Below are positions 36,310 through 46,325 of a DNA stretch of 64,000 bases, one piece after another (position 1 is the stretch's first letter; each line of letters begins with the position of its first letter). The stretch is from Dokdonella fugitiva (GTDB lineage: Bacteria; Pseudomonadota; Gammaproteobacteria; Xanthomonadales; Rhodanobacteraceae): assembly GCF_004342425.1 (NCBI RefSeq), contig NZ_SLWQ01000011.1, positions 1-64,000 of the forward strand, in the 5' to 3' direction. The notes beneath the pieces were generated by a model. The model did no database searches. It was not told where the DNA came from and saw only the letters and a list, made by a program, of their open reading frames with translations. Position numbers and translations under genes: made by a program.

Positions 36310-38238
36310 ATGAACTTCTTCGCCCACCAGGACCAGGCGCGGCGGCAGACGCGACGCATGCTCGCGATGTTCGTGCTCGCCGTCGTCGCGATCGTGCTCG
36401 CGGTCGACCTCGTCGTGATCGTGCTCGGCCACGGCCGCGCGTCGACGGCCGGGCTCGCGATCATCAGCGCGCTCGTGCTGTGTGTCATCGGCACGGGTTC
36501 GGCGTACCGCATCGCGACGCTGCGCGCCGGCGGCGCCGCGGTCGCCGCGCAACTGGGCGCGCGCGCGGTGCCGAGCGACACGCGCGAGTTCGCCTACCGG
36601 CGCCTGCGCAACATCGTCGAGGAAATCGCGATCGCCGCCGGGGTGCCGGTGCCGCAGGTGTTCGTGCTCGAGGACGAAGCGGGCATCAACGCGTTCGCCG
36701 CCGGCTACACGCCGGCTGACGCGGCGATCACGGTCACGCGCGGTGCGCTCGACAAGCTCACGCGCGAGGAACTGCAGGGCGTGATCGGCCACGAGTTCAG
36801 CCATGTGCTCAATGGCGACATGCGCCTCAACATCCGCCTCGTCGGCGCCGTCTTCGGCATCCTCGTCGTGTCGGTGATCGGCCGCAAGATCGCCGAAGGC
36901 GCCGGGCGCGGCGGCCGCGACTCGAGCGGCGCGGTGATCTTCGGCCTCGTCCTCGCAGGCATCGGCTACGTCGGCGTCGTGCTCTGCCGCATCATCAAGG
37001 CGTCGATCTCGCGCCAGCGCGAATTCCTCGCCGACGCGTCGGCCGTGCAGTTCACCCGCCAGACCGAAGGCATCGCGGGCGCGCTCAAGAAGATCGGCGC
37101 GCTCGCCGAGGGCTCGAGGCTCGACAGCGGCGGGAAGGAGGAGGTTGCGCACATGCTGTTCGGCGACGGCGTCGGTTACTCGGCGCTGTTCGCGACCCAC
37201 CCGCCGCTGGAGCAGCGCATCCGCCGCCTCGATCCCTCGTTCCGCAAGGACGAACTGCGCGCGATCGCCGCGGCGTGGTCGCAGCCGACGCTGGTCGACG
37301 ACGTCGACGCGCCGGGCGTGTCGATCGCGGGCTTCGCGCCCGCGGGCGGGGCGGCGCCGGGCGCGGCGCACGCGCGCAAGGGCGTGTCGTTGCCCGCGGC
37401 GCAGGCGGAATTGCGCATCGCGCCGGAAGGCGTCGTGCGCCAGGTCGGCAACCCGGGCAACGACGACCGCGTCGTCGCGCGCGCGTTGCGCCGGGAGATC
37501 CCCGATCGCCTGCGCGAAGCCGCAGTGCACGCGGCGCAGGCGGTGCCGCTGCTGTTCGCGCTCGTCCTCAACCGCGACGACGGCGTGCGCGAGCGCCAGC
37601 TCGCCCTCGTCGCGCAGCGCTTCGACGCCGGCAGCGCCGCGCTCACGCGCGAGCTCGCCGGCGCGCTGGCCGACCTGCATCCGATGCAACGACTGCCGCT
37701 CGCCGCGCTCGCGTTCCCCGCGCTGCGGCGTCGCCCGCGCGCGCAGCTCGAGGCCTTCGTCGCGCTGCTCGGCGAACTCATCGACGCGGACGGGCAGGTC
37801 ACCCTCGACGAGTACTGCCTCGCACGCCTGGTCGGCCTGCAGGTCGCCGACGCGCTCGACCCCGCTGCCACGCGCGTACTCGGCCGGCTCAAACTCGGCG
37901 ACGTCGCGCCGGAACTGAAGGACGTGCTCGCGATCGTCGCCCGTCACGGCCACGACGACGAGGCCGCCGCGCGGCGCGCCTATGCACTCGGCCTTTCCGA
38001 TGTGCTGCCGTCCACGCCGATCGCCTACGCGCCGCCGGCGGCGTGGATGGCCGCGCTCGACCGCGCGCTGCCGCGGCTGGACCGGCTCGGTGGGGCCGGC
38101 AAGGAACTCGTCGTCGCCGCGCTCGTGCGTGCGATCAGCGCGGACGGCGCGGTCAGCGTCGCCGAAGCCGAATTGCTGCGCACGATCTGCGCCGCGCTGC
38201 ATTGTCCGCTGCCGCCGCTGCTGCAGGTTGCGGGCTGA
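36310..38238 (+). CDS. M48-family membrane metalloprotease with TerB-like C-terminal region
   Basis: A 642-residue protein. Two N-terminal helices (about 17-67) precede the M48 zinc protease domain: HEFSH at about 160 (GVIGHEFSHVLNGD), two further helices (about 180-235), and the third ligand in REFLADASAVQF. The remaining ~300 residues contain two acidic-helix repeats (ELIDADGQVTLDEYCLA and RAISADGAVSVAEAELLR) reminiscent of TerB folds, an addition absent from HtpX (about 290 residues). It probably degrades membrane proteins and is paired with LemA. Confidence 0.85.
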   Translation: MNFFAHQDQARRQTRRMLAMFVLAVVAIVLAVDLVVIVLGHGRASTAGLAIISALVLCVIGTGSAYRIATLRAGGAAVAAQLGARAVPSDTREFAYRRLRNIVEEIAIAAGVPVPQVFVLEDEAGINAFAAGYTPADAAITVTRGALDKLTREELQGVIGHEFSHVLNGDMRLNIRLVGAVFGILVVSVIGRKIAEGAGRGGRDSSGAVIFGLVLAGIGYVGVVLCRIIKASISRQREFLADASAVQFTRQTEGIAGALKKIGALAEGSRLDSGGKEEVAHMLFGDGVGYSALFATHPPLEQRIRRLDPSFRKDELRAIAAAWSQPTLVDDVDAPGVSIAGFAPAGGAAPGAAHARKGVSLPAAQAELRIAPEGVVRQVGNPGNDDRVVARALRREIPDRLREAAVHAAQAVPLLFALVLNRDDGVRERQLALVAQRFDAGSAALTRELAGALADLHPMQRLPLAALAFPALRRRPRAQLEAFVALLGELIDADGQVTLDEYCLARLVGLQVADALDPAATRVLGRLKLGDVAPELKDVLAIVARHGHDDEAAARRAYALGLSDVLPSTPIAYAPPAAWMAALDRALPRLDRLGGAGKELVVAALVRAISADGAVSVAEAELLRTICAALHCPLPPLLQVAG

Positions 38239-38366
38239 CCTCCGTCACCTGACTTTTCGTACGAAGCGGCGTAACGTGGGCGCAGCGAATGTCGGCCATG
38301 TTGCAGCAATTGCTGCGACGGCATGGCTGCCGGTCTTCCCATGAATGTTCCGCCAGAATTCGCGCC

Positions 38367-40577
38367 ATGAACCTGCACGTATCGCCACAGCGCGCCACGG
38401 ACCAGCTGCTCGGGCAGCCGAACCTGCGCCTGCGCGTCGGTGACCACGTCGTCGACGTCGGCGCGTTGCGCGTCGTCACGCGTCCGGAACTGCCGCGACT
38501 CACCGGCAAGGCGGTCGCCGTGCTGATCGAGCTCGTGCGCCACGCGGGCTCGACCGTCACGCGCGACGAACTGCTCGATCGCGTCTGGACCGGCCGCCTG
38601 ACGACGCCGGACGTGCTCAACCAGGCGATCAAGGAATTGCGTCGTGCCTTCGCCGACGACCGCAAGCCGCCGCACTACATCGAGACGATCCCCAAGGTCG
38701 GCTACCGGCTCGTCGCGACCGTGCTCGTGCTCGACGGCCCCGCCGGTGGCGTGTTCATCGAGGCACCGGACGAGGCCGGCGGCGATGTCACCGCCACCGA
38801 TGCGCCGTCGGTGTCCATGCCGCGCGTGCAGCCGCGAGCGCCGCGCCGCGCGCTCATGCCGGTCGCCGCGGTGGCCGCGCTCGTCGCGCTCGTCGGTGCA
38901 CTTGCCTGGTGGCTCGCGCCGTCGCCGCGATCGACCTGGCGCGTCGAGGACGTGCATGCGCTCACCTCCGATCCCGGTTCGGAATACCGGCCGCATCTTT
39001 CGCCGGACGGCACGCGCGTGGCGTTCTCGGTGTACGACCCGGAAAGCCGCTTCGAGCGCCTCGTCGTGCGTTCGGTCGGGCCTTCGCGCACGATCCGCCT
39101 CACCAACGCCGGCACCGCGATCGAAGGCCTGCCGATGTGGTCGCCCGACGGCACGCGCATCGCGTTCGAGCGACTCGGCGTCGGCTACTGCGAGATGTTC
39201 CTGGTGCCGAGCCTCGGCGGCAACGAGCGCCGCATCGGCCCGTGCCAGGACTACAACTTCAACGTGTTCGACTGGACGCCGGACGGCCGCAGCCTGATCT
39301 TCGCCGAACGGCCCGATCCGACCCGGCGGGCGCTCGCGCTCGCGCTGTGGAACCTCGACAGCGGCGAGAAGCACCGGTTCGACTATGCGCGCGGCGCCGA
39401 CGACGAGGACATCGACGCGCATTACTCGCCGGATGGTCGCTTCATCGCGTTCCGCCGCGGCCTGTCGCCGTACAGCGACATCTGGGTCATGCGCGCGGAC
39501 GGCAGCGACGCGCGCCGCGTCACGCACGTGTCGGCGACCATCCGTGGCCACGCCTGGATGGCGGACAACCGCAGCATCGTGTTCTCCTCCACCTGGTCCG
39601 GTTCGCCGGCGCTGTACGTGGTCGACGTCGACAGCGGCGAAATGCAACCGCTCGGCGTCGGCAAGGCGCAGTTCCCGCACGCGGCGCGCACCGGCGACAC
39701 GGTCGTGTACGAGCTCACGCGCACGCAGGACCGCCTCAAGCTGCTGCCGATCGGCGACGCGACGCGCCTGCGCGTGCTGTCGCCATCGACCGGCAGCGAC
39801 TACGCGCCCGCGCTGTCGCCCGATGCGCGCCGCGTCGTGTTCTCGTCCGACCGCAGCGGCCAGCTGCAGCTGTGGCTGCACGACCTCGCCGCGAACACGA
39901 CCGTGCAGCTCACCGACGACACGGCCAGGCCGGTGCTGTTCGCGCGCTGGAACCGCGACGGCGATCACGTCCTCGCGGTGCAGCGCGAAGGCGCGCAGCG
40001 CCGCCTCGTCGAGATCGACATCGACAGCCATCGCCAGCGCGTGCTGTCGCGACCCGACGACGTGGTCATGTTCGGCGACTACGACGTCGAGCCGGACAGT
40101 TACCTCGTCGCCGTGCACGGCGCGGGGCGCAGTTCGAAACTGTTGCGCATCGAACACGCAGGAACGCCGCAGGAGGCACGCAGCGTGCTCGTCGAAGGCA
40201 TCGCGCAGGCGCAGGTGGACGGCAAGGCGCGCGCGCTCTACTACACCGCCGAGGGCATGCCCGGCCTCATGCGGCGCGAGTTCGACGGCGGTACCGAACG
40301 CCTCGTGACGCCCGCGATCGGCCCCGATCTCGGCGGCGGCTGGCGCATCGTCGACGGTCGCATCTGGTACTTCTCCGACTTGGGCATCCGCAGCGCCGCG
40401 CTGCACGAGCTCGATCCGGCGACGGGTGCGGACCGGCTCGTCACGCGCCTGGACCTGCTCATCGGCGACGTGAGTTTCAGCGTGATGCCGGGTGGCCAGG
40501 CAATCCTGTTCGCACCGGTCGACATCGAGGACACCGACATCGGCGCACTGCGCCTGGTGCGCGCCGGCGCGCACTGA
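38367..40577 (+). CDS. Membrane-bound winged-helix regulator with beta-propeller sensor
   Basis: A 736-residue protein. An OmpR/PhoB-type winged helix (about 25-110, RPELPRLTGKAVAVLIELVRHAGSTVTRDELLDRVW...IKELRRAFADD) is followed by a single transmembrane helix (about 165-187). The C-terminal beta-propeller of TolB/WD40-like repeats bears several SPDGT/SPDGR/TPDGR motifs. This CadC/ToxR-like one-component layout places DNA-binding in the cytoplasm and the propeller in the periplasm. ATG 38367 has a CAGAATT element 8-15 bp upstream, so the transcript may be leaderless. The ligand and targets are unknown. Confidence 0.85.
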   Translation: MNLHVSPQRATDQLLGQPNLRLRVGDHVVDVGALRVVTRPELPRLTGKAVAVLIELVRHAGSTVTRDELLDRVWTGRLTTPDVLNQAIKELRRAFADDRKPPHYIETIPKVGYRLVATVLVLDGPAGGVFIEAPDEAGGDVTATDAPSVSMPRVQPRAPRRALMPVAAVAALVALVGALAWWLAPSPRSTWRVEDVHALTSDPGSEYRPHLSPDGTRVAFSVYDPESRFERLVVRSVGPSRTIRLTNAGTAIEGLPMWSPDGTRIAFERLGVGYCEMFLVPSLGGNERRIGPCQDYNFNVFDWTPDGRSLIFAERPDPTRRALALALWNLDSGEKHRFDYARGADDEDIDAHYSPDGRFIAFRRGLSPYSDIWVMRADGSDARRVTHVSATIRGHAWMADNRSIVFSSTWSGSPALYVVDVDSGEMQPLGVGKAQFPHAARTGDTVVYELTRTQDRLKLLPIGDATRLRVLSPSTGSDYAPALSPDARRVVFSSDRSGQLQLWLHDLAANTTVQLTDDTARPVLFARWNRDGDHVLAVQREGAQRRLVEIDIDSHRQRVLSRPDDVVMFGDYDVEPDSYLVAVHGAGRSSKLLRIEHAGTPQEARSVLVEGIAQAQVDGKARALYYTAEGMPGLMRREFDGGTERLVTPAIGPDLGGGWRIVDGRIWYFSDLGIRSAALHELDPATGADRLVTRLDLLIGDVSFSVMPGGQAILFAPVDIEDTDIGALRLVRAGAH

Positions 40578-41113
40578 CGCGCGCAGCGGATGCGCACGCG
40601 AACTCGCAATTTCCGTCACCCACCTCGTTTCTTCGCGCAACGCGCACGCGGGCACGGCGCGCGATACTGGTTTCGCCCCCTCCAACGGGCCGATGTGTCA
40701 CAGCATCGATGTGCGAAGACCCTCGGCGGGACACCGGGTTCGGGACCTTGGTGCCCGCCCTTTTTCTTGTTCCTCGTCCATCGCCTAGTCCTTCCCGCCA
40801 CGCTGCCGTCTTGCGGCGAAAGCCGGAATCCAGCTCTTCGGCCAACCGCCGTCGTTCCCGCGAAAGCGACAATCCATCGTGCTCGTGCTCGCGTCGGGGA
40901 CCGGCGTAGCGCGCAGGGCGGGGCGTGCGTCCATGGACGCCGCATGGCTGCCGGCGCGGGTAGTCGAAAGTCCGCATCGTCGTCCCGGCGAAAGCCGGGA
41001 CCTGGCGCGCTCGACCCACCCGTCATCGTGTTGCTACGCGAAAGCCCGCGAGACCGCGACAGTGCAAACGTACCGGTAGTTGCCCTCGAGACCCGGTTGG
41101 CCGCGGCCCGCCA
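40578..41113. other. 536-bp gene-free spacer with REP-like repeats
   Basis: No credible gene is seen. It holds a terminator-like structure at 40725-40768 and three REP-like palindromes (near 40816, 40853 and 40984, with GGCGAAAGCC or CGCGAAAGCG cores). The convergent DUF1223 gene ends at its right edge. Confidence 0.6.
40725..40768 (+). terminator. Rho-independent terminator (possible 3' end of a small RNA)
   Basis: GGCGGG-A-CACC pairs with GGTG-CCCGCC around a 14-nt loop, followed by CTTTTTCTT. It is 148 bp after the regulator stop codon, farther than a usual gene terminator, so it may instead end a separate short transcript. Confidence 0.65.
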
Positions 41114-41854
41114 TCAACGGCCGCACTGCGCGAGCGGCACGCGTACCACCTGCACGACGTCGCCGTTGCGGGCGTCCTGCACGAAGGCGACCACATGTGC
41201 GTGCTCGCGCTGCACGCCGGCCGGCAGTGCGAGCTCCGCATCGGCTTCGCCAGGCGGGAAGGGGCCGGCGAAGGCGCGCACGACATGGTCGTGCGCCAGC
41301 GTCTCGCCGCGGTTCTCGCCGCCGGTGATCGCATTGGCGAGCCCGTTCTCGGTGACGGCGACGTAAGCCCGGTATTCGCCGCCGTCCGCGGCGGTCGTGC
41401 GCGTGCGCGCGTGCACGGTGTCACCGACCTCGAGTTCCAGCGTGAGCGGAACACCGCGCGCGTCCGGCGGCTGCGGTGGCGGTGCCTTCGGCCAGTTCTT
41501 CCAGGCGCGGCCGTCGACGTACACCTGCGGCGTATAGATCCGCCCGCGCAGCGCGTGCGCGGCCGCGGCCTTCTGGCGCGCGGTGTAGCGCGCATCGGAA
41601 TACGGATCGTGCCAGTCCGCCGAGTCCCAGTAGTCGACGTGGAATTCGAGCGGCGCATAGCCGGGCTTGTCGCGCAGGGTGCTGAGCCAGCGTTCCGCGG
41701 GAGGGCACGAGCTGCAGCCTTCGCTCGTGTAGAGCTCGACGAGGTGCGGCCGCTCGCCGTCGGCGTGCGCGCTGCAGGTCGCCGGCGCTGCGGATGCGCG
41801 GCCGGCGCATGCCAGCCCGAGGGCGGCGGCCAGCGCAATGGTTGGATGCGGCAT
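41114..41854 (-). CDS. DUF1223-family secreted thioredoxin-like protein
   Basis: A 246-residue protein with a signal peptide (PHPTIALAAALGLACAGRASA). The mature protein begins with a thioredoxin-like segment carrying a CxxC motif: LVELYTSEGCSSCPPAERWL. It continues with FHVDYWDSADWHDPYSDARYTARQ and YTPQVYVDG, the DUF1223 hallmarks. The conserved CxxC implies redox activity in the periplasm, but no substrate is known. A cysteine near the end (LAQCGR) is also present. Confidence 0.88.
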   Translation of the reverse strand: MPHPTIALAAALGLACAGRASAAPATCSAHADGERPHLVELYTSEGCSSCPPAERWLSTLRDKPGYAPLEFHVDYWDSADWHDPYSDARYTARQKAAAAHALRGRIYTPQVYVDGRAWKNWPKAPPPQPPDARGVPLTLELEVGDTVHARTRTTAADGGEYRAYVAVTENGLANAITGGENRGETLAHDHVVRAFAGPFPPGEADAELALPAGVQREHAHVVAFVQDARNGDVVQVVRVPLAQCGR

Positions 41855-42165
41855 CGGTGTCGTCCTCGAAACCCACCCCAGCATAGGCCGGCTCGCATAT
41901 GCAGCGGGTGCGCATTCGCGGTGCACGCGCGCAAAGCGGGTCGGTTGCCCGGCGACCGGTTTACAAAACGCGGCGAAGTAGTAGTATCAACGTACGACGA
42001 GATTCGTATGAACGCGCTTCGACGGCCGGCCGCGGTGCTGCGTGAGACGCATGCAAGCCGCTGAAAAAAAAGGGTTCATGGATTCTTCCGGAAGATTTCG
42101 CAGCGATTTCGTGCGGATTTCCTGACAACCGGGACGCCGCACCCTAGACAGGAACCACACACATC

Positions 42166-43053
42166 ATGAGTGGAGGTCGCGTGCACATCGTCAACCAACT
42201 GCTCGGCCATGGCGCGAGCCTGGACCTCAATGCGCGGGCGACCAACGCGAGCGGCGAACTGGCGCTTTGCGTCGTCGCCGGTGGCGGCCGCGGCTGCGTG
42301 CTGAAGGCGGACGCGCCGGTCGCCGGCATCTGGATCCCGCTGCGCGGCCGGCTCCAGCTCGGCAGCGGCAGCGAGGCGCTGCTCATGCCCGGCGAAGCGC
42401 GCGTGACCGAAGCCGATGCGCGCCTGCATGCGGTCGGCCGCGGCAATGCCGTATGGGTCGCGTTGCTCGGCACCTTGCCCGCATGGCGCCAGGTGCTGCA
42501 TGGCCAACTCGGCGTGCCTTCGCCGGAGGCCGTCCTCATGCCCGCGCGGCACGTCGCCGATCGCGAACTGCGCCGCTCCGCGCTCGCGCTCGCGCGCGCC
42601 GCGCAGAAGGATGATGCAGCCGCCGCCTGCGAAGCGCTGATCGATCGCATCGTCGCATTGCAGGCCGGCTTCGCCGAGGCGATCGCGCGCTGTCCGGGCC
42701 GCACGTACGCGCAACGCCGCCAGGTGTTCATGCGCCTGCAGCGCGTGCGCAACTACCTCTCGGCGAACTGCCACCTGGACATCGACAACGACAGCCTCGC
42801 GCGCATGGCGAACTACTCGCCGTGGCATTTCATCCGCGCGTTCCGCGCCGCGTACGAGGAGACGCCGCACGCCTTCCTCGTGCGCCAGCGCCTCGAACGC
42901 GCGCGCCGGCTGCTGCGCGCGAGCCCGCTGGCGATCGCCGAGATCGCACTCGAAAGCGGGTTCGAGAACCGGAGCGCGTTCTCGCGCCTGTTCCGCCAGC
43001 GCTTCGGCACCACCGCGGGTGCGCTGCGCCGCCAGGCCGGCAGTCGCTGCTGA
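42166..43053 (+). CDS. AraC-family transcriptional regulator
   Basis: A 295-residue regulator with an N-terminal cupin-like effector domain (about 10-130) and a C-terminal double helix-turn-helix (about 185-290). The two recognition regions are DNDSLARMANYSPWHFIRAFRAAYEETPHAFLVRQRLERA and AIAEIALESGFENRSAFSRLFRQRFG. It is 246 bp upstream of, and codirectional with, the TonB-dependent receptor, so it may control that gene. The effector is unknown. Confidence 0.88.
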   Translation: MSGGRVHIVNQLLGHGASLDLNARATNASGELALCVVAGGGRGCVLKADAPVAGIWIPLRGRLQLGSGSEALLMPGEARVTEADARLHAVGRGNAVWVALLGTLPAWRQVLHGQLGVPSPEAVLMPARHVADRELRRSALALARAAQKDDAAAACEALIDRIVALQAGFAEAIARCPGRTYAQRRQVFMRLQRVRNYLSANCHLDIDNDSLARMANYSPWHFIRAFRAAYEETPHAFLVRQRLERARRLLRASPLAIAEIALESGFENRSAFSRLFRQRFGTTAGALRRQAGSRC

Positions 43054-43299
43054 CGCGCGCCGCGCGCCGTGCGGCGCGCCTGTTCCCCTCGCCATGCCGC
43101 GGTCGCTCCGCCTCCGGTGGGGCGATCGCGCGCGCGCGTCCGTGCCACGCGCGCGGATTCGCGCGTCAACCCAACACGCAATTGCAGCAACGCGGCGTGG
43201 CCGCCCACGGCAACGTCGCGCCTTCACGGGTTTTTAAGGTTGGCCGGAAGGCGCCGCGTGGTTGCGGCGCCTCTTCTGCTTCACGACGGGAGAATAATC

Positions 43300-46272
43300 A
43301 TGAGAAACACACTGCTCCGTGACGCCGTCCGACGCGGTTTGCGCATGTACGGCATCGCGGGTGCGTCGGCCGTGCTCGGAGCCGGCGCGATCCAGGCGAA
43401 CGCGCAGGACAGCAGCAGCGAAGGACAGAAGCTCGAGACGATCACCGTCACGGGTTCGAACATCCGCCGCGTCGACATCGAGACGTCCAACCCGGTCGTC
43501 ACGATCGACCGCGCGGCGATCGAGAAGACCGGCAAGCTCACCCTCGGCGACCTCGTGCAATCGCTGCCCGCGGTGACCGGTCCGAACATGAATCCGCAGG
43601 TCAACAACGGTGGCGGCAGCGGCTTCTCGAGCATCGGCCTGCGCGGCCTGGGTTCGCCGCGCACGCTCGTGCTCATCAATGGCCATCGCTTCCTCAGCGG
43701 CGACCCGAACGCGATTCCGACGAACATGGTCGAGCGCATCGAGGTGCTGACCGACGGCGCGTCGTCGGTGTACGGCTCCGACGCGATCGCGGGCGTCGTC
43801 AACTTCATCCTGCGCAACGACTACCAGGGCGCCGAGTTCACGGTCGACTACGGCATCTCCGATCATGATGACGGTACGTCGAAGGGTTACTCCTTCACGT
43901 TCGGGCAGAGCTCCGAGAAGGGCTCGATCATGGCCGGCATCAACTACAAGAAGATCGATGGCGTCGAATCGGGCCATCGCAAATTCTCCGAGGATGCACT
44001 CTCGCGCCTCGGCTCGGCCCTGAGCACGATTTCCACGTTCGTCGGCGGTTCCCCCGCATCGCCGTATGGCTGGATCAAGATCCCCAGCGGGTTCGAGAAT
44101 CTGTTCCCGGGCTGCGAAGGCGGGCGCATCGCGCGAAACCCCGACGCGAGCGGCATGAATGTCGCGACCGACTACCACTGCTACCGCACCGCGCCGACGG
44201 CAGCCGGCCCGAGTGACCTGTACAACTACGCGACGGTCAACCTGATCATGACGCCGCAGGAGCGCACCGGCCTGTTCGTCAACGGCAACTACAAGATCAC
44301 CGATTCGATCGAGGCTTACCTGTCCGTTCTGCACAACAAGACCTCGGCGTCGTTCCAGCTCGCGCCGTCGGTGTACGGCGCGCGCTACGGCACGGTGGTT
44401 TCCGCCGACAGCTACTACAACCCGTTCGGCGTGGAGTTCTCGCCGGCGGGCGGCGACACGTTCCGCGCGCGCCTGGAATCGCTCGGCAACCGCCGCGCCG
44501 AAAACGGCGTCGCGAACGACCAGCTGTCGGCCGGCTTCAAGGGGTCGTTCTCGATCTGGAACGACCAGCAATGGAACTGGGAGCTCGGCTTCGACTACGG
44601 CCACGTGCACCAGTCCACGACGACGATCGGCTTGCCCAACCTCTCCATCCTGAACCAGGGTACCGGGCCGTCGTTCTACGATCCCGAGACCGGCACGGTG
44701 CGCTGCGGCACGCCGGACGATCCGATCGACGGCTGCATCGCGTTCAACCCGTTCAACCTGCAGGATCCCAACAGCGTCGCCGCGCTGAAAGCGGCCGCCG
44801 CGCCAGGCGTGAGCGCGTTCTTCACCAAGGAAACCGTCAAGCGCATCGACCTCAACGGCGGGCTGTTCGAACTGCCCGCCGGCACGATGCAGCTCGCGCT
44901 CGGCTACAACTATCGCACCGAGTACACGCACTCGAACGTCGATACCGGCCTGGTCACGGACTTCTTCGGCAACTGCACCCTCGGCAGCCAGTGTGCGTCG
45001 GCGCTGCAGGGTGGCTACAACGTGAAGGAAGCGTACGCGGAACTGTTCGTGCCGATCCTCAAGGACCTGCCGTTCCTGCATGCATTGAACCTGACCATCG
45101 GCGATCGCTGGTCGAAGTACTCGACCTTCGGCAGCACCAACAACAGCAAGATCGCCCTGGAATACCGCCCGGTCGAAGACCTGCTGCTGCGCGGAACGGT
45201 GTCGAAGGTCTTCCGCGCGCCGACCATCAACAACATCTTCGCCGGCGCCGCCGCCGATGCGCCGCGCATCTCGCGCGACCCATGCGACTGGGACGGACCG
45301 GGCGCGAACCCGAACGCGGGCCTGCCGGTCTGCGTCGGCGTACCGGCGAGCGGGCCGTTCCACAATGAAGCGGTCGCCGACGGCTCCCAGCTGTCGGGCA
45401 TCGCGTCGGGTGCAGCCTTCGCCGGTTTCCCGATCGGACCGGAGAAGGGCAAATCGTTCGACTTCGGCGTGGTGTACGACCCGCACTGGCTCGAGGGCCT
45501 TTCGGTCAGCGCGGACGTCTGGCGCCTCTACCTCAACAACAACATCACCGGCATCGGTGCACAGCAGGTGATCGACCTGTGCTATGCAGGCCAGTCTCAG
45601 TACTGCCCGTTGCTGGTGCGCTACACCAGCGGCGACACGCAGGGCCAGATCCGCACGGTGTACGAGCCGACCGGCAATCTCGGCCGCGTGGACGTGGGTG
45701 GCGTCGACTTCGCGTTCAACTACCGGCTGCCGGAGTTCTCGTTCGGTCGCTTCAACGTGTCGGTCAACGCAACCTACCTCAAGAACTTCGACCTGCAGAC
45801 GGCACCTGGCCTCGACGGCAATTCGACGTTCCACTACGCCGGCCACTTCATGGGCTTCGGCTCCGCGCCGGCGGCAGCCTGCACGGGCGCGAACGGCGGC
45901 ATCTGCCTGTTCCCGCGCTGGCGTGCGCAGAGCCAGGTCGGTTGGCAGATGGGTCCGTTCGACGCGACGTGGGCGATGCGCTACGTCGGGCGCTTCCGCA
46001 TGGGGTCGCCGGCCGAGTCGCAGGACACGCATCCGTGGGGCGGCGGACTGGACGGCCAGTACCGCGACTACGGCGCGACGGTCTATCACGACCTGCAATT
46101 CGGCTACAACCTCGAAGCACTCAATACGCGCTTCGACATCGGCGTGAACAACGTCGGCGACAAGCAGCCGCCGTTGCTGTACGCGAACAACACGCTCAAC
46201 GCGAACACCGACCCGAGCGACTTCGACCTCATGGGTCGCTACTACTTCGGCCGCGTCACCGTGAAGTTCTGA
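43300..46272 (+). CDS. TonB-dependent outer-membrane receptor
   Basis: A 990-residue receptor with a signal peptide ending near AQA-type ANAQD (about residue 36). A TonB box-like start (ETITVTGSNI) and plug domain (about 50-170, with SIGLRGLGSPRTLVLINGHRF and VERIEVLTDGASSVYGSDAIAGVVNFILR) follow, then a 22-strand barrel ending in ...YYFGRVTVKF with terminal Phe. It belongs to the oligopeptide/sugar-type receptors with GSNIRRVD starts common in Xanthomonadales. Several loop cysteine pairs (for example NCTLGSQC) are present. The substrate cannot be called. Ribosome site GGGAG; strong terminator downstream. Confidence 0.93.
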   Translation: MRNTLLRDAVRRGLRMYGIAGASAVLGAGAIQANAQDSSSEGQKLETITVTGSNIRRVDIETSNPVVTIDRAAIEKTGKLTLGDLVQSLPAVTGPNMNPQVNNGGGSGFSSIGLRGLGSPRTLVLINGHRFLSGDPNAIPTNMVERIEVLTDGASSVYGSDAIAGVVNFILRNDYQGAEFTVDYGISDHDDGTSKGYSFTFGQSSEKGSIMAGINYKKIDGVESGHRKFSEDALSRLGSALSTISTFVGGSPASPYGWIKIPSGFENLFPGCEGGRIARNPDASGMNVATDYHCYRTAPTAAGPSDLYNYATVNLIMTPQERTGLFVNGNYKITDSIEAYLSVLHNKTSASFQLAPSVYGARYGTVVSADSYYNPFGVEFSPAGGDTFRARLESLGNRRAENGVANDQLSAGFKGSFSIWNDQQWNWELGFDYGHVHQSTTTIGLPNLSILNQGTGPSFYDPETGTVRCGTPDDPIDGCIAFNPFNLQDPNSVAALKAAAAPGVSAFFTKETVKRIDLNGGLFELPAGTMQLALGYNYRTEYTHSNVDTGLVTDFFGNCTLGSQCASALQGGYNVKEAYAELFVPILKDLPFLHALNLTIGDRWSKYSTFGSTNNSKIALEYRPVEDLLLRGTVSKVFRAPTINNIFAGAAADAPRISRDPCDWDGPGANPNAGLPVCVGVPASGPFHNEAVADGSQLSGIASGAAFAGFPIGPEKGKSFDFGVVYDPHWLEGLSVSADVWRLYLNNNITGIGAQQVIDLCYAGQSQYCPLLVRYTSGDTQGQIRTVYEPTGNLGRVDVGGVDFAFNYRLPEFSFGRFNVSVNATYLKNFDLQTAPGLDGNSTFHYAGHFMGFGSAPAAACTGANGGICLFPRWRAQSQVGWQMGPFDATWAMRYVGRFRMGSPAESQDTHPWGGGLDGQYRDYGATVYHDLQFGYNLEALNTRFDIGVNNVGDKQPPLLYANNTLNANTDPSDFDLMGRYYFGRVTVKF

Positions 46273-46295
46273 CCCTGGAGAGTGTCAGGCCTTGC

Positions 46296-46325
46296 AGCCG
46301 CGCGGTTCGCCGCGCGGCTTTTTTT
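46296..46325 (+). terminator. Rho-independent terminator of the TonB receptor gene
   Basis: AGCCGCGCGG-TTCG-CCGCGCGGCT is a 10-bp perfect stem with a UUCG-type tetraloop followed by six or more T. It begins 23 bp after the stop codon. Confidence 0.95.
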
